From Cyclobacteriaceae bacterium (GTDB taxonomy: Bacteria > Bacteroidota > Bacteroidia > Cytophagales > Cyclobacteriaceae), in NCBI GenBank assembly GCA_019638395.1, contig JAHBTX010000002.1, forward strand, positions 620,001 to 684,000: a stretch of DNA of 64,000 bases, read 5' to 3'. The translations under genes were made by a program, and so were the position numbers. Positions within the stretch are counted from its first letter, which is position 1. Every line of letters begins with the position of its first letter. This document shows positions 53,181 to 61,539 of the stretch, one piece after another. A model generated the notes under the pieces. The model saw only the letters and a program-made list of their open reading frames with translations. It ran no database searches and was not told the origin of the DNA.

Positions 53181-53801
53181 CTAAAGATGGCGTAAATCGG
53201 CATGTTGATCGAGTAGCCAACCTGTAAGGCTTAGTCTTGGGCGCGAGGCGGGCAAAACTTCATGCTCCAGTAAATCACTGCGAAAGCAAACCAACCGGCC
53301 CGCTTCGGGCAAAACATCTTTCGTTTCGTTTTCCAGATACAATCGCAGTTGGCCACCTTCTTCTTGTTTCCAATTGGTATTGAGGTAGCAGATAGCTGAA
53401 AGTTTGCGATGATCGTCTTTCTTAAACTGATCGAGGTGGCGTTTATAAAAGGTGCCAGGTGGATACTGGGTAAGGTGTACTTCGTAATCTTTCAGGCTTA
53501 GATATAAAGTTTGGTTTACAAACCCGATCAATACATTGAGCTTCTCCAGATAAACCTGTAAAGCGGGTTTTGCTGTAGTACGATCAACCCATTGAATATA
53601 ATCGCCCCGAATACCTTCGTTAATTTGTTTTTCCTGTTGATGCCCAATACCGGCTTTCTTAAACTGTAACAATCCGTTTTGGAATTCGTCCAACTGAAGT
53701 ATGGTTGTTACTTCATCCGGCAACAGAAAATGATCAACAACCGCGTATCCGTTATCGGCAAGGCCATCGGCAAGCTGGTTCAGTTTATCGGCAAACAACA
53801 T
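53181..53801 (-). CDS. 2-oxoglutarate-Fe(II) oxygenase (prolyl 4-hydroxylase type)
   Basis: A 206-residue cytoplasmic dioxygenase. The iron ligands appear as HLD in FYKRHLDQFKK and the distal His in DLLEHEVLPASRPRLSLTGW, where Arg is the 2-oxoglutarate ligand. The core is preceded by an N-terminal helix with GYAVVDHFLLPDEV. This matches the P4Hc group; bacterial relatives hydroxylate EF-Tu or other proteins (PHD-like), though the target here is not evident. The gene is divergent from the LEA-like lipoprotein gene, with only 46 bases between starts. Confidence 0.88.
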   Translation of the reverse strand: MLFADKLNQLADGLADNGYAVVDHFLLPDEVTTILQLDEFQNGLLQFKKAGIGHQQEKQINEGIRGDYIQWVDRTTAKPALQVYLEKLNVLIGFVNQTLYLSLKDYEVHLTQYPPGTFYKRHLDQFKKDDHRKLSAICYLNTNWKQEEGGQLRLYLENETKDVLPEAGRLVCFRSDLLEHEVLPASRPRLSLTGWLLDQHADLRHL

Positions 53802-53833
53802 AAAATAAGTGGTGCGAATTTACATGCAGAACT

Positions 53834-53841
53834 TAACTTTG
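53834..53841 (+). promoter_or_regulatory. -7 element directly before the LEA-like lipoprotein gene
   Basis: TAACTTTG matches TAnnTTTG exactly and ends six bases before the ATG at 53848, again predicting a leaderless transcript. It supports 53848 over earlier in-frame starts at 53809 and 53824. Confidence 0.45.
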
Positions 53842-53847
53842 GAGCGT

Positions 53848-54300
53848 ATGAGCAAAGGAATTAATGCATTTGTGATGCTGCTTTTGGTGATGCAGGCATG
53901 CGCACCCAAAGAAGATATTGTATTTAAAGGAATAAAAAATGTGGAGGTGCGCGTTGGCAGCAGTAATAATCCGGAATTGCTGGCTAAAGCCTATTTTCAT
54001 AACCCTAACGCCATGGGTATGAAGTTGAAAGAGATACACGTGGATGTGTTGGTGGATGGAAAACTCTCGGCAGAAGTAAGGCAGAAAATGAAATTGAAAA
54101 TTGCACCACGATCCGATTTTATGGTTCCATTAGAGGCTACACTTTCACTGAAAGAATTAGGTTTGCTTGACACTATTAAAAATTTATTGGGCGGAAAAAA
54201 ATACGAAGTGCAATACATTGGCTTTGTGCGAGTGGCGGTGCATGGAATTACGGTAAAGGTTCCGGTTAAACACCGCGAAGAAATGCGACTTCGCCTCTGA
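53848..54300 (+). CDS. LEA14/WHy-domain-like lipoprotein
   Basis: From the ATG at 53848 the protein has 150 residues. The lipoprotein signal is NAFVMLLLVMQACAP with Cys at about 18. The rest is a beta-sandwich of the LEA type 2/WHy kind: IKNVEVRVGSSNNPELLAKA, FHNPNAMGMKLKEIHVDVLV, and FMVPLEATLSLKELGLL. The DxxV and NPN turns are typical. Role unknown; WHy proteins are linked to envelope or desiccation stress in other organisms. It is divergent from the 2OG oxygenase gene. Confidence 0.75.
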   Translation: MSKGINAFVMLLLVMQACAPKEDIVFKGIKNVEVRVGSSNNPELLAKAYFHNPNAMGMKLKEIHVDVLVDGKLSAEVRQKMKLKIAPRSDFMVPLEATLSLKELGLLDTIKNLLGGKKYEVQYIGFVRVAVHGITVKVPVKHREEMRLRL

Positions 54301-54419
54301 CAAAAGCTAATTAAAGCCAGCTATAAAAATCGGCCTAATGGGGTGATGGCACCGCTTTGGTAAAACCCTTACATTTACTTTGAAATAAAGCGGAACGCAC
54401 GCGCGTTTCAGGTATGTGT

Positions 54420-55316
54420 ATGGAAACCCTGATTTCGATTTTAATTGGCATGCTGCTAGTTGTAATTGGACTACAGGTACGCGCCTATCTGAAACTGAAA
54501 CAAAAGAACAAGCTTATTCTGGTACAAAGCCGCGAGATAAAGCGGCAAATTCAAGAACAGGAAAAACGCAACAAGGAAGTAGGCGACCTGGTGCACGAAA
54601 AGCAACAACTTATTGGGTTGGTTTCGCACGATCTGAAAGGGCCATTTAATCGCATCTTTGCGCTCATTCAGTTAATGGAACTTACCAGCGAAAATCTTAC
54701 CGAAGAACAACGCGAGTACCTGGGTAAGATACACCAGATTGTGGCCGATGGGTTAAGCATGATTCGCAATTTGTTGGACAACCGAAGGCTCGAAGATCAA
54801 GGCATTGATCAGACTCCGGAACAAATCAACCTGGCGCTAGCATTAGGGTCGTTGGTGAAAAATTATCGCACACTCGCAGTTAAGAAAAAAATTCAGATTC
54901 ATTTTGAGCCTCCGGCACAAGCCTTTGTGCTGGCCGATAGAATGTACCTGAGTCGCATTTTTGAAAACCTGATTTCGAATGCGCTTAAGTTTTCTCCGGA
55001 AGGAAAAAATATTTTTATTTTGATTGAAGAAACGGGTGATAAATATGCGATTAAAGTGAAAGATGAAGGTCCGGGTATAACAAAAGAAGATCAGAAAAAT
55101 CTATATCGTAAGTTTCAACGGCTTTCCGCACGGCCAACGGGTGGCGAAAGTTCTACCGGTCTCGGCTTATCGATAGTTAAAGCCCTGGTAGAAAAAATGG
55201 GGAGCGAGATTTATTGCGAAAGCGAGGAGGGTATGGGTACTACCTTTACCATTAAACTCAACAAAAGCGAGGGGCAACCCATCAAAAAAGAAATTCAGAA
55301 AATGATTGTTAATTGA
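54420..55316 (+). CDS. Sensor histidine kinase with a single N-terminal helix
   Basis: The protein has 298 residues. An N-terminal hydrophobic helix (about 4-24) anchors it, and a coiled coil leads to the DHp helix LIGLVSHDLKGPFNRIFALI with phosphorylated His70. The ATPase domain has NLISNALKFSPEG (N box), KDEGPGI (G1) and GLGLSIVKALVEKMGSEIY (G2). There is no periplasmic sensor domain, so it may sense internal or membrane cues. The ATG at 54414 is an alternative start. Its 3' end overlaps the convergent lone receiver gene by eight bases; the two are likely partners despite opposite strands. Confidence 0.9.
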   Translation: METLISILIGMLLVVIGLQVRAYLKLKQKNKLILVQSREIKRQIQEQEKRNKEVGDLVHEKQQLIGLVSHDLKGPFNRIFALIQLMELTSENLTEEQREYLGKIHQIVADGLSMIRNLLDNRRLEDQGIDQTPEQINLALALGSLVKNYRTLAVKKKIQIHFEPPAQAFVLADRMYLSRIFENLISNALKFSPEGKNIFILIEETGDKYAIKVKDEGPGITKEDQKNLYRKFQRLSARPTGGESSTGLGLSIVKALVEKMGSEIYCESEEGMGTTFTIKLNKSEGQPIKKEIQKMIVN

Positions 55317-55686
55317 ACAGGTAATAATCGTCTTCGCTGCCATTTAATACGGCTTGCAAAGAATCAATTACATTTTCGTCTTTAATCACATAATCGCGCA
55401 CACCGCGCTGAATAAAATTGAGCACCATGTTGCCATCTTCCAGCGAACTGAGCATAATAACCTTATTCTCATCTTTTAGCCGGGGCTTTATTTGTTCGTA
55501 CAAATCAATACCGGTAATGCCGGGTAATTTGTAGTCAATAATCAACACATCGGGCAAAACTTTTTGCAGCGCAGGCAAACCTTCTTCGGCCGAATGAAAA
55601 ACGGAAAACACACGGCCATCACCACCAAGCGATTTTTTGATAAACTCAGCGTAGATCACATCGTCTTCAACCAGGTATATTGTCAT
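55309..55686 (-). CDS. Stand-alone response regulator receiver
   Basis: From the ATG at 55686 the protein is 125 residues, a bare receiver domain. The acidic pocket is EDD (7-9), the phosphoacceptor Asp51 sits in LIIDYKLPGITGIDL, the Thr/Ser switch is in VIMLSSLED, and Lys102 is in DYVIKDE. There is no output domain, as in CheY or phosphorelay intermediates. It converges on and overlaps the histidine kinase gene by eight bases, the obvious candidate partner. The longer frame (to 55710) adds eight residues and is disfavoured. Confidence 0.9.
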   Translation of the reverse strand: MTIYLVEDDVIYAEFIKKSLGGDGRVFSVFHSAEEGLPALQKVLPDVLIIDYKLPGITGIDLYEQIKPRLKDENKVIMLSSLEDGNMVLNFIQRGVRDYVIKDENVIDSLQAVLNGSEDDYYLFN

Positions 55687-55847
55687 GGGCTTATTGCAAA
55701 GCGTGTGCAATATAACAACCTAATCCTTTACGATGAAACCCAATTCTATTGTGCTGCGCTGTTGTCATATTAATTTTTACCGTTTACCTAACTTCTTTTG
55801 GTCAAAAGCGTGAATCAGCGTACCTTCCTTACATTAATCATGCATGT

Positions 55848-57578
55848 ATGCGCGCCATTATTCCCGTTCTAATCTTATTGGTTTTGCTCAGTTGCGAACA
55901 AAATTCAACATCAACTTCACTATCGTTTAAACTTTCCTTCACAAAAGAAATGAGCGAACAGGTGCAGGATGGCCGCTTGTTGTTGCTGCTTGCCAATAAT
56001 AATAAGACAGAGCCGCGCTTTCAGATTAATGATGGTTTAACCACCCAACTTGTTTTTGGAATTGATGTAGAAGGCATGCAACCCGGCCAGGAAATAACGC
56101 TGGATGCCACCAATGCATTTGGTTTCCCCAAGCGTACTATCCATGATATTCCGGCAGGTGAATATTACGCCCAGGCTTTGATCAATCGCTACGAAACCTT
56201 TCAACTTAAAACTGGACATACCGTAAAACTTCCGCCCGATCAGGGCGAGGGGCAGCAATGGAATCGTAAGCCAGGTAATTTTTTTAGCACACCGATTAAA
56301 GTGTCAATCGATCCCGCTAAGAAAGAGACAATAACACTCTCGATGGATCAGAAAATTCCACCTATTGAAGAACCTAAAGATTCCAAGTATATAAAGCATA
56401 TAAAAATACAAAGTAAGTTATTGACTGAGTTTTGGGGCAAGCCTATGTTTTTAGGTGCACACGTGTTAGTGCCCGAAGGATTTGATGAACATCCGGAAGC
56501 AAAATATCCACTCATGATTTATCACGGGCATTTCCCCAGCGACTTTGGAGGATTTAGTACCGAACCTCCACCGGCCGATATGGACACTACCGATTATTCG
56601 GCCCGCTTTGGTATTTATGGCTACAACAAATTCCAAAAGCAAGAAGCTTACAATTTTTATAAGCAGTGGACAAGCAAAAACTTTCCGCGCTTTCTTGTAA
56701 TAGAAATACAACATGCCAATCCATATTACGATGATTCCTATGCGGTAAACTCAGCCAACTTAGGCCCTTACGGGGATGCGATTATGAAAGAACTGGTTCC
56801 GGAAATTGAAAAACAATTCAGGGGAATTGGTGAAGGCTGGGCGCGCTTTACGTATGGTGGTTCAACCGGTGGTTGGGAAGCATTAGCTGTGCAGATGTTC
56901 TACCCCGATGATTTTAATGGCTGCTTTGCGGCTTGCCCCGATCCGATAGACTTCCGTGCCTTTTGTCTGGTTGACATTTACAAAGACAAAAATGCGTATT
57001 GGTACGAAAGCGATTTTAAAAAACTTCCGCGGCCAGCACATCGCAACTATTTAGGGCAGATTCAAAACACCATGGAAGAATCCAATCACTATGAATTGGC
57101 ATTGGGAACAAAATCGCGCAGTGGCCAACAGTGGGACATCTGGGAAGCGGTGTATTCGCCACAAGGTGATGACGGTTATCCGAAAAGAATTTTTAATAAA
57201 GAAACCGGAGCGATTGATAAAAATGTAGCCGAATACTGGAAAGAAAATTACGATTTGCGGTACATACTAGAGCGCGATTGGAAAACATTAGGTCCGAAGT
57301 TGGAAGGTAAAATTCATATTTACTGTGGTGATATGGATAATTATTATCTTAACAATGCCGTGTACCTGATGGAAGATTTTCTGAAGAAAACCAGAACTCC
57401 GTTTTACAAAGGCGAAGTGGATTATGGCGACCGAGCCGAGCATTGCTGGAATGGCGATCACGAAAATCCAAACTACGTTTCGCGGTTGCGATACAACACC
57501 ATGTACTTGCCAAAAATTTTAAAACGCATTCAGGAGAGTGCGCCTAAAGGAGCAGATACAAGAAGCTGGCGATATTGA
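55848..57578 (+). CDS. Esterase-like lipoprotein (alpha/beta hydrolase)
   Basis: From the ATG at 55848 the protein has 576 residues. The lipoprotein signal is MRAIIPVLILLVLLSCEQN, with Cys at 16. A beta-rich N-terminal region is followed by a putative esterase domain: strand and oxyanion segment YPLMIYHGHFPSDFGGF, nucleophile Ser in YGGSTGGWEALAVQMF, a likely Asp in IYCGDMDNYYL and His in DRAEHCWNGDHEN. Esterase D-like proteins act on carbohydrate or siderophore esters. An outer-membrane or periplasmic lipoprotein is inferred. Its stop directly abuts the stop of the convergent YHS gene. Confidence 0.8.
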   Translation: MRAIIPVLILLVLLSCEQNSTSTSLSFKLSFTKEMSEQVQDGRLLLLLANNNKTEPRFQINDGLTTQLVFGIDVEGMQPGQEITLDATNAFGFPKRTIHDIPAGEYYAQALINRYETFQLKTGHTVKLPPDQGEGQQWNRKPGNFFSTPIKVSIDPAKKETITLSMDQKIPPIEEPKDSKYIKHIKIQSKLLTEFWGKPMFLGAHVLVPEGFDEHPEAKYPLMIYHGHFPSDFGGFSTEPPPADMDTTDYSARFGIYGYNKFQKQEAYNFYKQWTSKNFPRFLVIEIQHANPYYDDSYAVNSANLGPYGDAIMKELVPEIEKQFRGIGEGWARFTYGGSTGGWEALAVQMFYPDDFNGCFAACPDPIDFRAFCLVDIYKDKNAYWYESDFKKLPRPAHRNYLGQIQNTMEESNHYELALGTKSRSGQQWDIWEAVYSPQGDDGYPKRIFNKETGAIDKNVAEYWKENYDLRYILERDWKTLGPKLEGKIHIYCGDMDNYYLNNAVYLMEDFLKKTRTPFYKGEVDYGDRAEHCWNGDHENPNYVSRLRYNTMYLPKILKRIQESAPKGADTRSWRY

Positions 57579-58040
57579 TTATTCTTCAAAGGGAGTTGTT
57601 TTAACCGTAGGCCAGTTTGCATTAGCCTTCTCAATAAACTCACTTTGTTTTTCATTCCAGATGTCGCGCACATCGGTATTATAATTAAGATAAAGTTTGC
57701 CTCCTACAATGGTCCACGCATCGGGCTCAGTTTTAGCTTTGTAGCCACGGCTCATACCGTAAGCACAATAACCACCAAATTGTGGTGCATACTTTTCGGG
57801 GTTGCTCTTAAACACTTCGAGATTTTCTACGGAAGCGAAATACCACACTTGATCGGCATGCTTGAACGAAAATTCTTTCACGCCTTTTACCGGTTGCGAT
57901 TGCGTAAAGTAAGCCACCGGATCGTACCCACCAATGGCACCTGCTTCGGTAGCAAAAACCTGAGCAATATTTTGTTTAGAAGTACAAGCGGTTAAGGTTA
58001 CACCAACCAAAAAGAATAGACGAAGCACTTTCATAATCAT
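57579..58040 (-). CDS. YHS domain lipoprotein
   Basis: From the ATG at 58040 the protein has 153 residues, with a lipoprotein signal (MKVLRLFFLVGVTLTACTSK, Cys at about 17-19). The YHS core is GYDPVAYFTQSQPVKGVKEF, then VWYFASVENLEVFKSNPEKY, then APQFGGYCAYGMSRGYKAKT. YHS domains often bind metals such as copper through Cys/His and occur with metal transport systems; here none is adjacent. A periplasmic metal-related role is only inferred. The upstream frame extension to 58100 is not used. Confidence 0.85.
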   Translation of the reverse strand: MIMKVLRLFFLVGVTLTACTSKQNIAQVFATEAGAIGGYDPVAYFTQSQPVKGVKEFSFKHADQVWYFASVENLEVFKSNPEKYAPQFGGYCAYGMSRGYKAKTEPDAWTIVGGKLYLNYNTDVRDIWNEKQSEFIEKANANWPTVKTTPFEE

Positions 58041-58109
58041 TGAATTTTCGAAAGCAAAGAAAACTATTCCCACAGGTTGATTTAGTCGCCCAGAAGACAA
58101 GACTCTTGT

Positions 58110-58199
58110 TTAAAGTGTTGGCAGGATCACCACGGAACAATAACTGGCTACAGCTACCAGAATGCCTAACATGATGATTAATTTTTTACGGATGTCCAT
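58110..58199 (-). CDS. Possible 29-residue membrane peptide
   Basis: The minus strand contains ATG at 58199 and an open frame of 29 codons to TAA at 58110: MDIRKKLIIMLGILVAVASY then CSVVILPTL. A charged start followed by one hydrophobic helix is typical of small membrane proteins. It lies in the spacer between pdxJ and the YHS gene on the same strand. No clear promoter or ribosome-binding site was found, and the length allows coincidence. Confidence 0.35.
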   Translation of the reverse strand: MDIRKKLIIMLGILVAVASYCSVVILPTL

Positions 58200-58324
58200 T
58201 TTGACTTTGCGTTTGATTGAGTCAAAAGTAGGGGACTGTGTGTGGTCCGAAAATTATATCTCTCCCGGTTGCCAAAGCTGTTAACCGAATTGTAGTAATC
58301 CGCACCCGAATTGTATTGAAAGAA

Positions 58325-59038
58325 TTACTTCAACTGTCGCAAATAAAGTTGAATGGTATTCTCCAAACCAAAATACAGCGCATCGCAGATCAACGCATGG
58401 CCAATCGAAACTTCATCTAACTGCGGAATAGAATTGTGGAGGTATTTCAGGTTGTGCAAATCCAGATCGTGGCCTGCATTTATTCCTAACCCAAGTTGAT
58501 GGGCAACTTTTGCAGCTTCCACGTATGGCTTAATGGCAGCTTCGCGGTTTTGGTGGTAGTGCGCAGCATAGGGTTCGGTATATAATTCTATTCTATCGGC
58601 ACCAATTGCTTTAGCGCCTTCCACCATAGTTGGTACCGGATCAACAAAAACAGAAACGCGCACACCATAACTTTTTAACTCGCGAACAATGTCGGTTAAA
58701 AGTGTTTTGTGTTTAATCGTATCCCAACCGGCATTGGATGTAATGGCATCGGGCCCATCGGGCACCAGCGTGGCTTGTGCAGGTTTTGTTTCGCGAACTA
58801 ATTTCATATATCGGTCATCGGGGTAGCCTTCAATATTAAATTCAGTAGTAACCACTTTCTTTAATTCAATTACATCGCTGTAGCGGATGTGGCGTTCGTC
58901 TGGTCGTGGATGTACGGTTATGCCCTCGGCACCAAAGCGTTCGCAATCCAAAGCAGTTTTAATTACATCGGGATTGTTACCCCCGCGCGCATTACGCAGG
59001 GTTGCTATCTTATTAATGTTTACAGAAAGTCGGGTCAT
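58325..59038 (-). CDS. pdxJ: Pyridoxine 5'-phosphate synthase
   Basis: PdxJ condenses 1-deoxyxylulose 5-phosphate with aminoacetone 3-phosphate in the DXP-dependent vitamin B6 pathway. The 237-residue TIM barrel starts [20 protein letters not shown], followed by [20 protein letters not shown] with catalytic His and Arg. Later segments are [12 protein letters not shown] and [17 protein letters not shown], which bind phosphate. Cytoplasmic octamer in characterised relatives. It is divergent from yqeY with 63 bases between starts, which hold a good promoter for the latter. Confidence 0.96.
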   Translation of the reverse strand: MTRLSVNINKIATLRNARGGNNPDVIKTALDCERFGAEGITVHPRPDERHIRYSDVIELKKVVTTEFNIEGYPDDRYMKLVRETKPAQATLVPDGPDAITSNAGWDTIKHKTLLTDIVRELKSYGVRVSVFVDPVPTMVEGAKAIGADRIELYTEPYAAHYHQNREAAIKPYVEAAKVAHQLGLGINAGHDLDLHNLKYLHNSIPQLDEVSIGHALICDALYFGLENTIQLYLRQLK

Positions 59039-59045
59039 GTTGTTT

Positions 59046-59076
59046 TTTGCCTATTGCCTGTTTAAAGGTAATTTTA
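59046..59076 (+). promoter_or_regulatory. Promoter of the yqeY-cvpA operon
   Basis: TTTG at 59046-59049, 19 bases, then TAATTTTA at 59069-59076. The -7 box has one mismatch to TAnnTTTG, but the spacing is exactly that of Bacteroidota sigma promoters. It lies 25 bases upstream of the yqeY ATG. Confidence 0.5.
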
Positions 59077-59101
59077 CCGCAAATTTAAAACGAATTAATC
59101 C

Positions 59102-59554
59102 ATGAGCCTGAAGCAACAGATTGATAATGATATTAAAGCAGCTATGTTAGCCAAAAACAAAGAAGAGTTAACAGCGTTGCGTTCAGTTAAATCTTTAATA
59201 CTATTAGCCGAAACCGATAAAGGTGCAACAGGCGAAATTAGTGCCGAGGTTGAGATGAAACTGCTAACCAAAGCAGCGAAGCAACGTAAGGAATCGGCTG
59301 AGATTTTTTTGAAAGAAGGCCGGAATGACTTAGCTCAGAAAGAGCAATTTGAGTTAGAGGTGATTAGTCGCTACTTGCCTAAACAAATGACGGAAGAAGA
59401 AGTTGCTGCCGAACTCAAGAAAATAATTGAACAGGTTGGAGCCAAAAGCCCGCAGGATATGGGTAAAGTTATGGGCACCGCCACTAAACAGTTGGCCGGC
59501 AAAGCCGATGGCAAATTGATTTCCGATCTGGTAAAAAAATTATTAGCCGCTTGA
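59102..59554 (+). CDS. GatB/YqeY domain protein
   Basis: A 150-residue protein similar to the tRNA-binding tail domain of GatB. The starting helix MSLKQQIDNDIKAAMLAKNK, the LRSVKSLILLAE stretch and the late GKVMGTATKQLAGKADGKLI are family hallmarks. The stand-alone YqeY family has no settled role; a link to tRNA amidation has been suggested. The stop overlaps the TTG start of cvpA by four bases (TTGA), so the two are translationally coupled. Confidence 0.92.
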   Translation: MSLKQQIDNDIKAAMLAKNKEELTALRSVKSLILLAETDKGATGEISAEVEMKLLTKAAKQRKESAEIFLKEGRNDLAQKEQFELEVISRYLPKQMTEEEVAAELKKIIEQVGAKSPQDMGKVMGTATKQLAGKADGKLISDLVKKLLAA

Positions 59555-60057
59555 GTAAAGCCGATCTAGTAATAGCCATCCTGTTGGCTTTGGGTGCATT
59601 TCTTGGTTACAAGCGCGGCTTCCTCATGGAGTTGTTTTTTCTGGTAGCCCTTGTGGCCGGAGTGTTTTTCGGGTTTAAATTAATGAGTTGGGGTGTAGAA
59701 GTGCTGGCGCGCGAATTCAATGCCAACACCAATGTGCTGCCTTATATTTCTTTCCTTATCATTTTTGCAATAGTGTTGGTGTTGGTTCTGTTTATTGGCA
59801 ATCGAATTAAAAATTCGTTAGATAAAACTTTTCTTGGAAAGTTAGATGCAGTAGCCGGTGCTGCACTGGGTTTACTTAAGTATGCATTCAGCATCAGCAT
59901 TCTAATCTGGATTTTTGAATCGTTTAAACTGAATTGGTTGGATTCGCTTGCAAAAGATTCGGTATTGTATCCCTGGGTAGCCCGTGTTGCACCTGGTGCT
60001 GCTTCTTTTTTTGGGGATTTTTTACCATTTTTCAAAGAAACCTTCAGTCAGTTCTGA
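59551..60057 (+). CDS. cvpA: CvpA family membrane protein
   Basis: A 168-residue inner-membrane protein with four hydrophobic helices: LVIAILLALGAFLGYKRGFL, LFFLVALVAGVFFGFKLM, FLIIFAIVLVLVLFIG and FSISILIWIF. The start and the GYKRGF loop match CvpA, associated with colicin V production, envelope robustness or purine gene neighbourhoods. The only plausible start is TTG at 59551, which overlaps the yqeY stop (TTGA). Exact function is not established in any species. Confidence 0.88.
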   Translation: MSKADLVIAILLALGAFLGYKRGFLMELFFLVALVAGVFFGFKLMSWGVEVLAREFNANTNVLPYISFLIIFAIVLVLVLFIGNRIKNSLDKTFLGKLDAVAGAALGLLKYAFSISILIWIFESFKLNWLDSLAKDSVLYPWVARVAPGAASFFGDFLPFFKETFSQF

Positions 60058-60101
60058 GGTTCCTGTTTTTTTAGTTATTTATCAGCAAATTACGTGTGGC
60101 C

Positions 60102-60860
60102 ATGGCTTTAGTGGTTAAAGAAGAAAATGATTTCAAGTTTGTAGATGAGGGCGAGGGCCAGGTGCTAATGCTTTTGCACGGGTTATTTGGTGCGTTAAGC
60201 AACTGGGAAGGTGTAGTAAACCATTACAAAAAACACTTCCGGGTAATTATACCCATGTTGCCCATCTACGAAATGCCCATTAAAGAAGCCGGCCTTGTAG
60301 GCTTGCGCGAATTTACCGAGCGCTTTGTGGCTATGAAGCAACTCAACAACATAATCATCATGGGCAACTCGCTGGGCGGGCACATCGCTATTTTATACAC
60401 CCTGGCTAATCCAGATAAAGTAGCTAAACTGGTGTTAACCGGAAGCTCCGGGTTATTTGAAAACACCATGGGCGGATCGTACCCGCGCAGGGGCAGTTAC
60501 GATTACATTCGCGAACGCGTGGCTTATACCTTTTACGATCCTACCGTTGCCTCGAAAGAATTGGTGGACGAAGTGTTCGAAACCACCAAGAGCATACCGA
60601 AATGCATGCGCATTGTCGCTATAGCCAAATCGGCCCAACGCAATAACCTGGCGCTTGAACTACCCAGCATTAAAGTACCCACACTTTTAGTTTGGGGTTT
60701 AAACGATACCATTACACCACCTATGGTAGGGCATGAGTTTAACAGATTGATTCCAAACTCCGAATTGAAGTTTATTGATAAATGTTGCCACGCACCCATG
60801 ATGGAGCACCCCGAAAAATTTAACAAACTGGTAGAAGATTTTTTGGTTCACCGAAACTAA
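60102..60860 (+). CDS. Alpha/beta fold hydrolase
   Basis: A 252-residue cytoplasmic hydrolase. The oxyanion segment is LMLLHGLFGALSNW, the nucleophile Ser90 is in IMGNSLGGHIAILY, the acid is in LVWGLNDTITPP, and the His is in DKCCHAPMMEHPEKF. It belongs to the MhpC/BioH-like esterase or C-C hydrolase group, with no clue to the substrate. An earlier GTG at 60096 is also in frame. It is followed four bases later by the CBS gene, then nadK, in a conserved Bacteroidota order. Confidence 0.88.
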   Translation: MALVVKEENDFKFVDEGEGQVLMLLHGLFGALSNWEGVVNHYKKHFRVIIPMLPIYEMPIKEAGLVGLREFTERFVAMKQLNNIIIMGNSLGGHIAILYTLANPDKVAKLVLTGSSGLFENTMGGSYPRRGSYDYIRERVAYTFYDPTVASKELVDEVFETTKSIPKCMRIVAIAKSAQRNNLALELPSIKVPTLLVWGLNDTITPPMVGHEFNRLIPNSELKFIDKCCHAPMMEHPEKFNKLVEDFLVHRN

Positions 60861-60864
60861 TTAC

Positions 60865-61530
60865 ATGATTGCCGAAGAGTTAATCAACCACATGATACCA
60901 CCGCTTAAAACAAGCGATGACGCACACAAGGCTATTGTGTGGATGGAAGAGTTTCGTTGCACCCATTTGCCCGTAGTTGAAAATGGCGAGCTACTTGGAT
61001 TTATATCCGAAGAAATTATTCTCGAATCGAACGATATTGAAAAGCCATTGGCAGAGTTTCCGTTGGCCGGAAAAACCTGTACCGTTCAACTTCACTCGCA
61101 CTTTTACGATATTCTGAAAGTAGCAGGCGATCATAAACTGCAACTGGTAGCCGTGCTGAATGAAGATCAAAAATATACCGGTGTTATTACAGTACAGGAT
61201 ATTATGATTTCATTTGCTCAAACGGCATCCGTACAAATGCAAGGTGGTATTATAGTGCTTTCGATGGATCTGATTGATTATTCGTTAGCCGAAATAAGCC
61301 GCTACGTAGAAGAGAACAACGCCAAAATTATTAGCAGCCTGATGGTTGAAGACCCGATGGACAAGGGTAAAATAAAAGTAACATTAAAAATTAATCAGGT
61401 TGAATTGAATCGCATCGTGGCCACGCTCGAACGCTTTGGCTATCGCATCATCGGTCGCTATCACGAAACAAAGGTAGATACCGGTGAGAAGGAAAAAATA
61501 GACATGCTGCTTCGCTACCTCGATATTTAA
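60865..61530 (+). CDS. CBS-pair protein with ACT-like C-terminus
   Basis: The protein has 221 residues. Two CBS motifs lie in the first 120 residues: AHKAIVWMEEFRCTHLPVVE and DHKLQLVAVLNEDQKYTGVI, followed by TVQDIMISFAQTASVQMQGG. The C-terminal part (GGIIVLSMDLIDYSLAEISR through ATLERFGYRI) has the alternating pattern of an ACT-like fold. CBS pairs bind adenine nucleotides such as AMP, ATP or NAD. It sits 9 bases upstream of nadK, so a nucleotide-sensing role near NAD phosphorylation is plausible but unproven. Confidence 0.85.
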   Translation: MIAEELINHMIPPLKTSDDAHKAIVWMEEFRCTHLPVVENGELLGFISEEIILESNDIEKPLAEFPLAGKTCTVQLHSHFYDILKVAGDHKLQLVAVLNEDQKYTGVITVQDIMISFAQTASVQMQGGIIVLSMDLIDYSLAEISRYVEENNAKIISSLMVEDPMDKGKIKVTLKINQVELNRIVATLERFGYRIIGRYHETKVDTGEKEKIDMLLRYLDI

Positions 61531-61539
61531 CAGCCCAAC

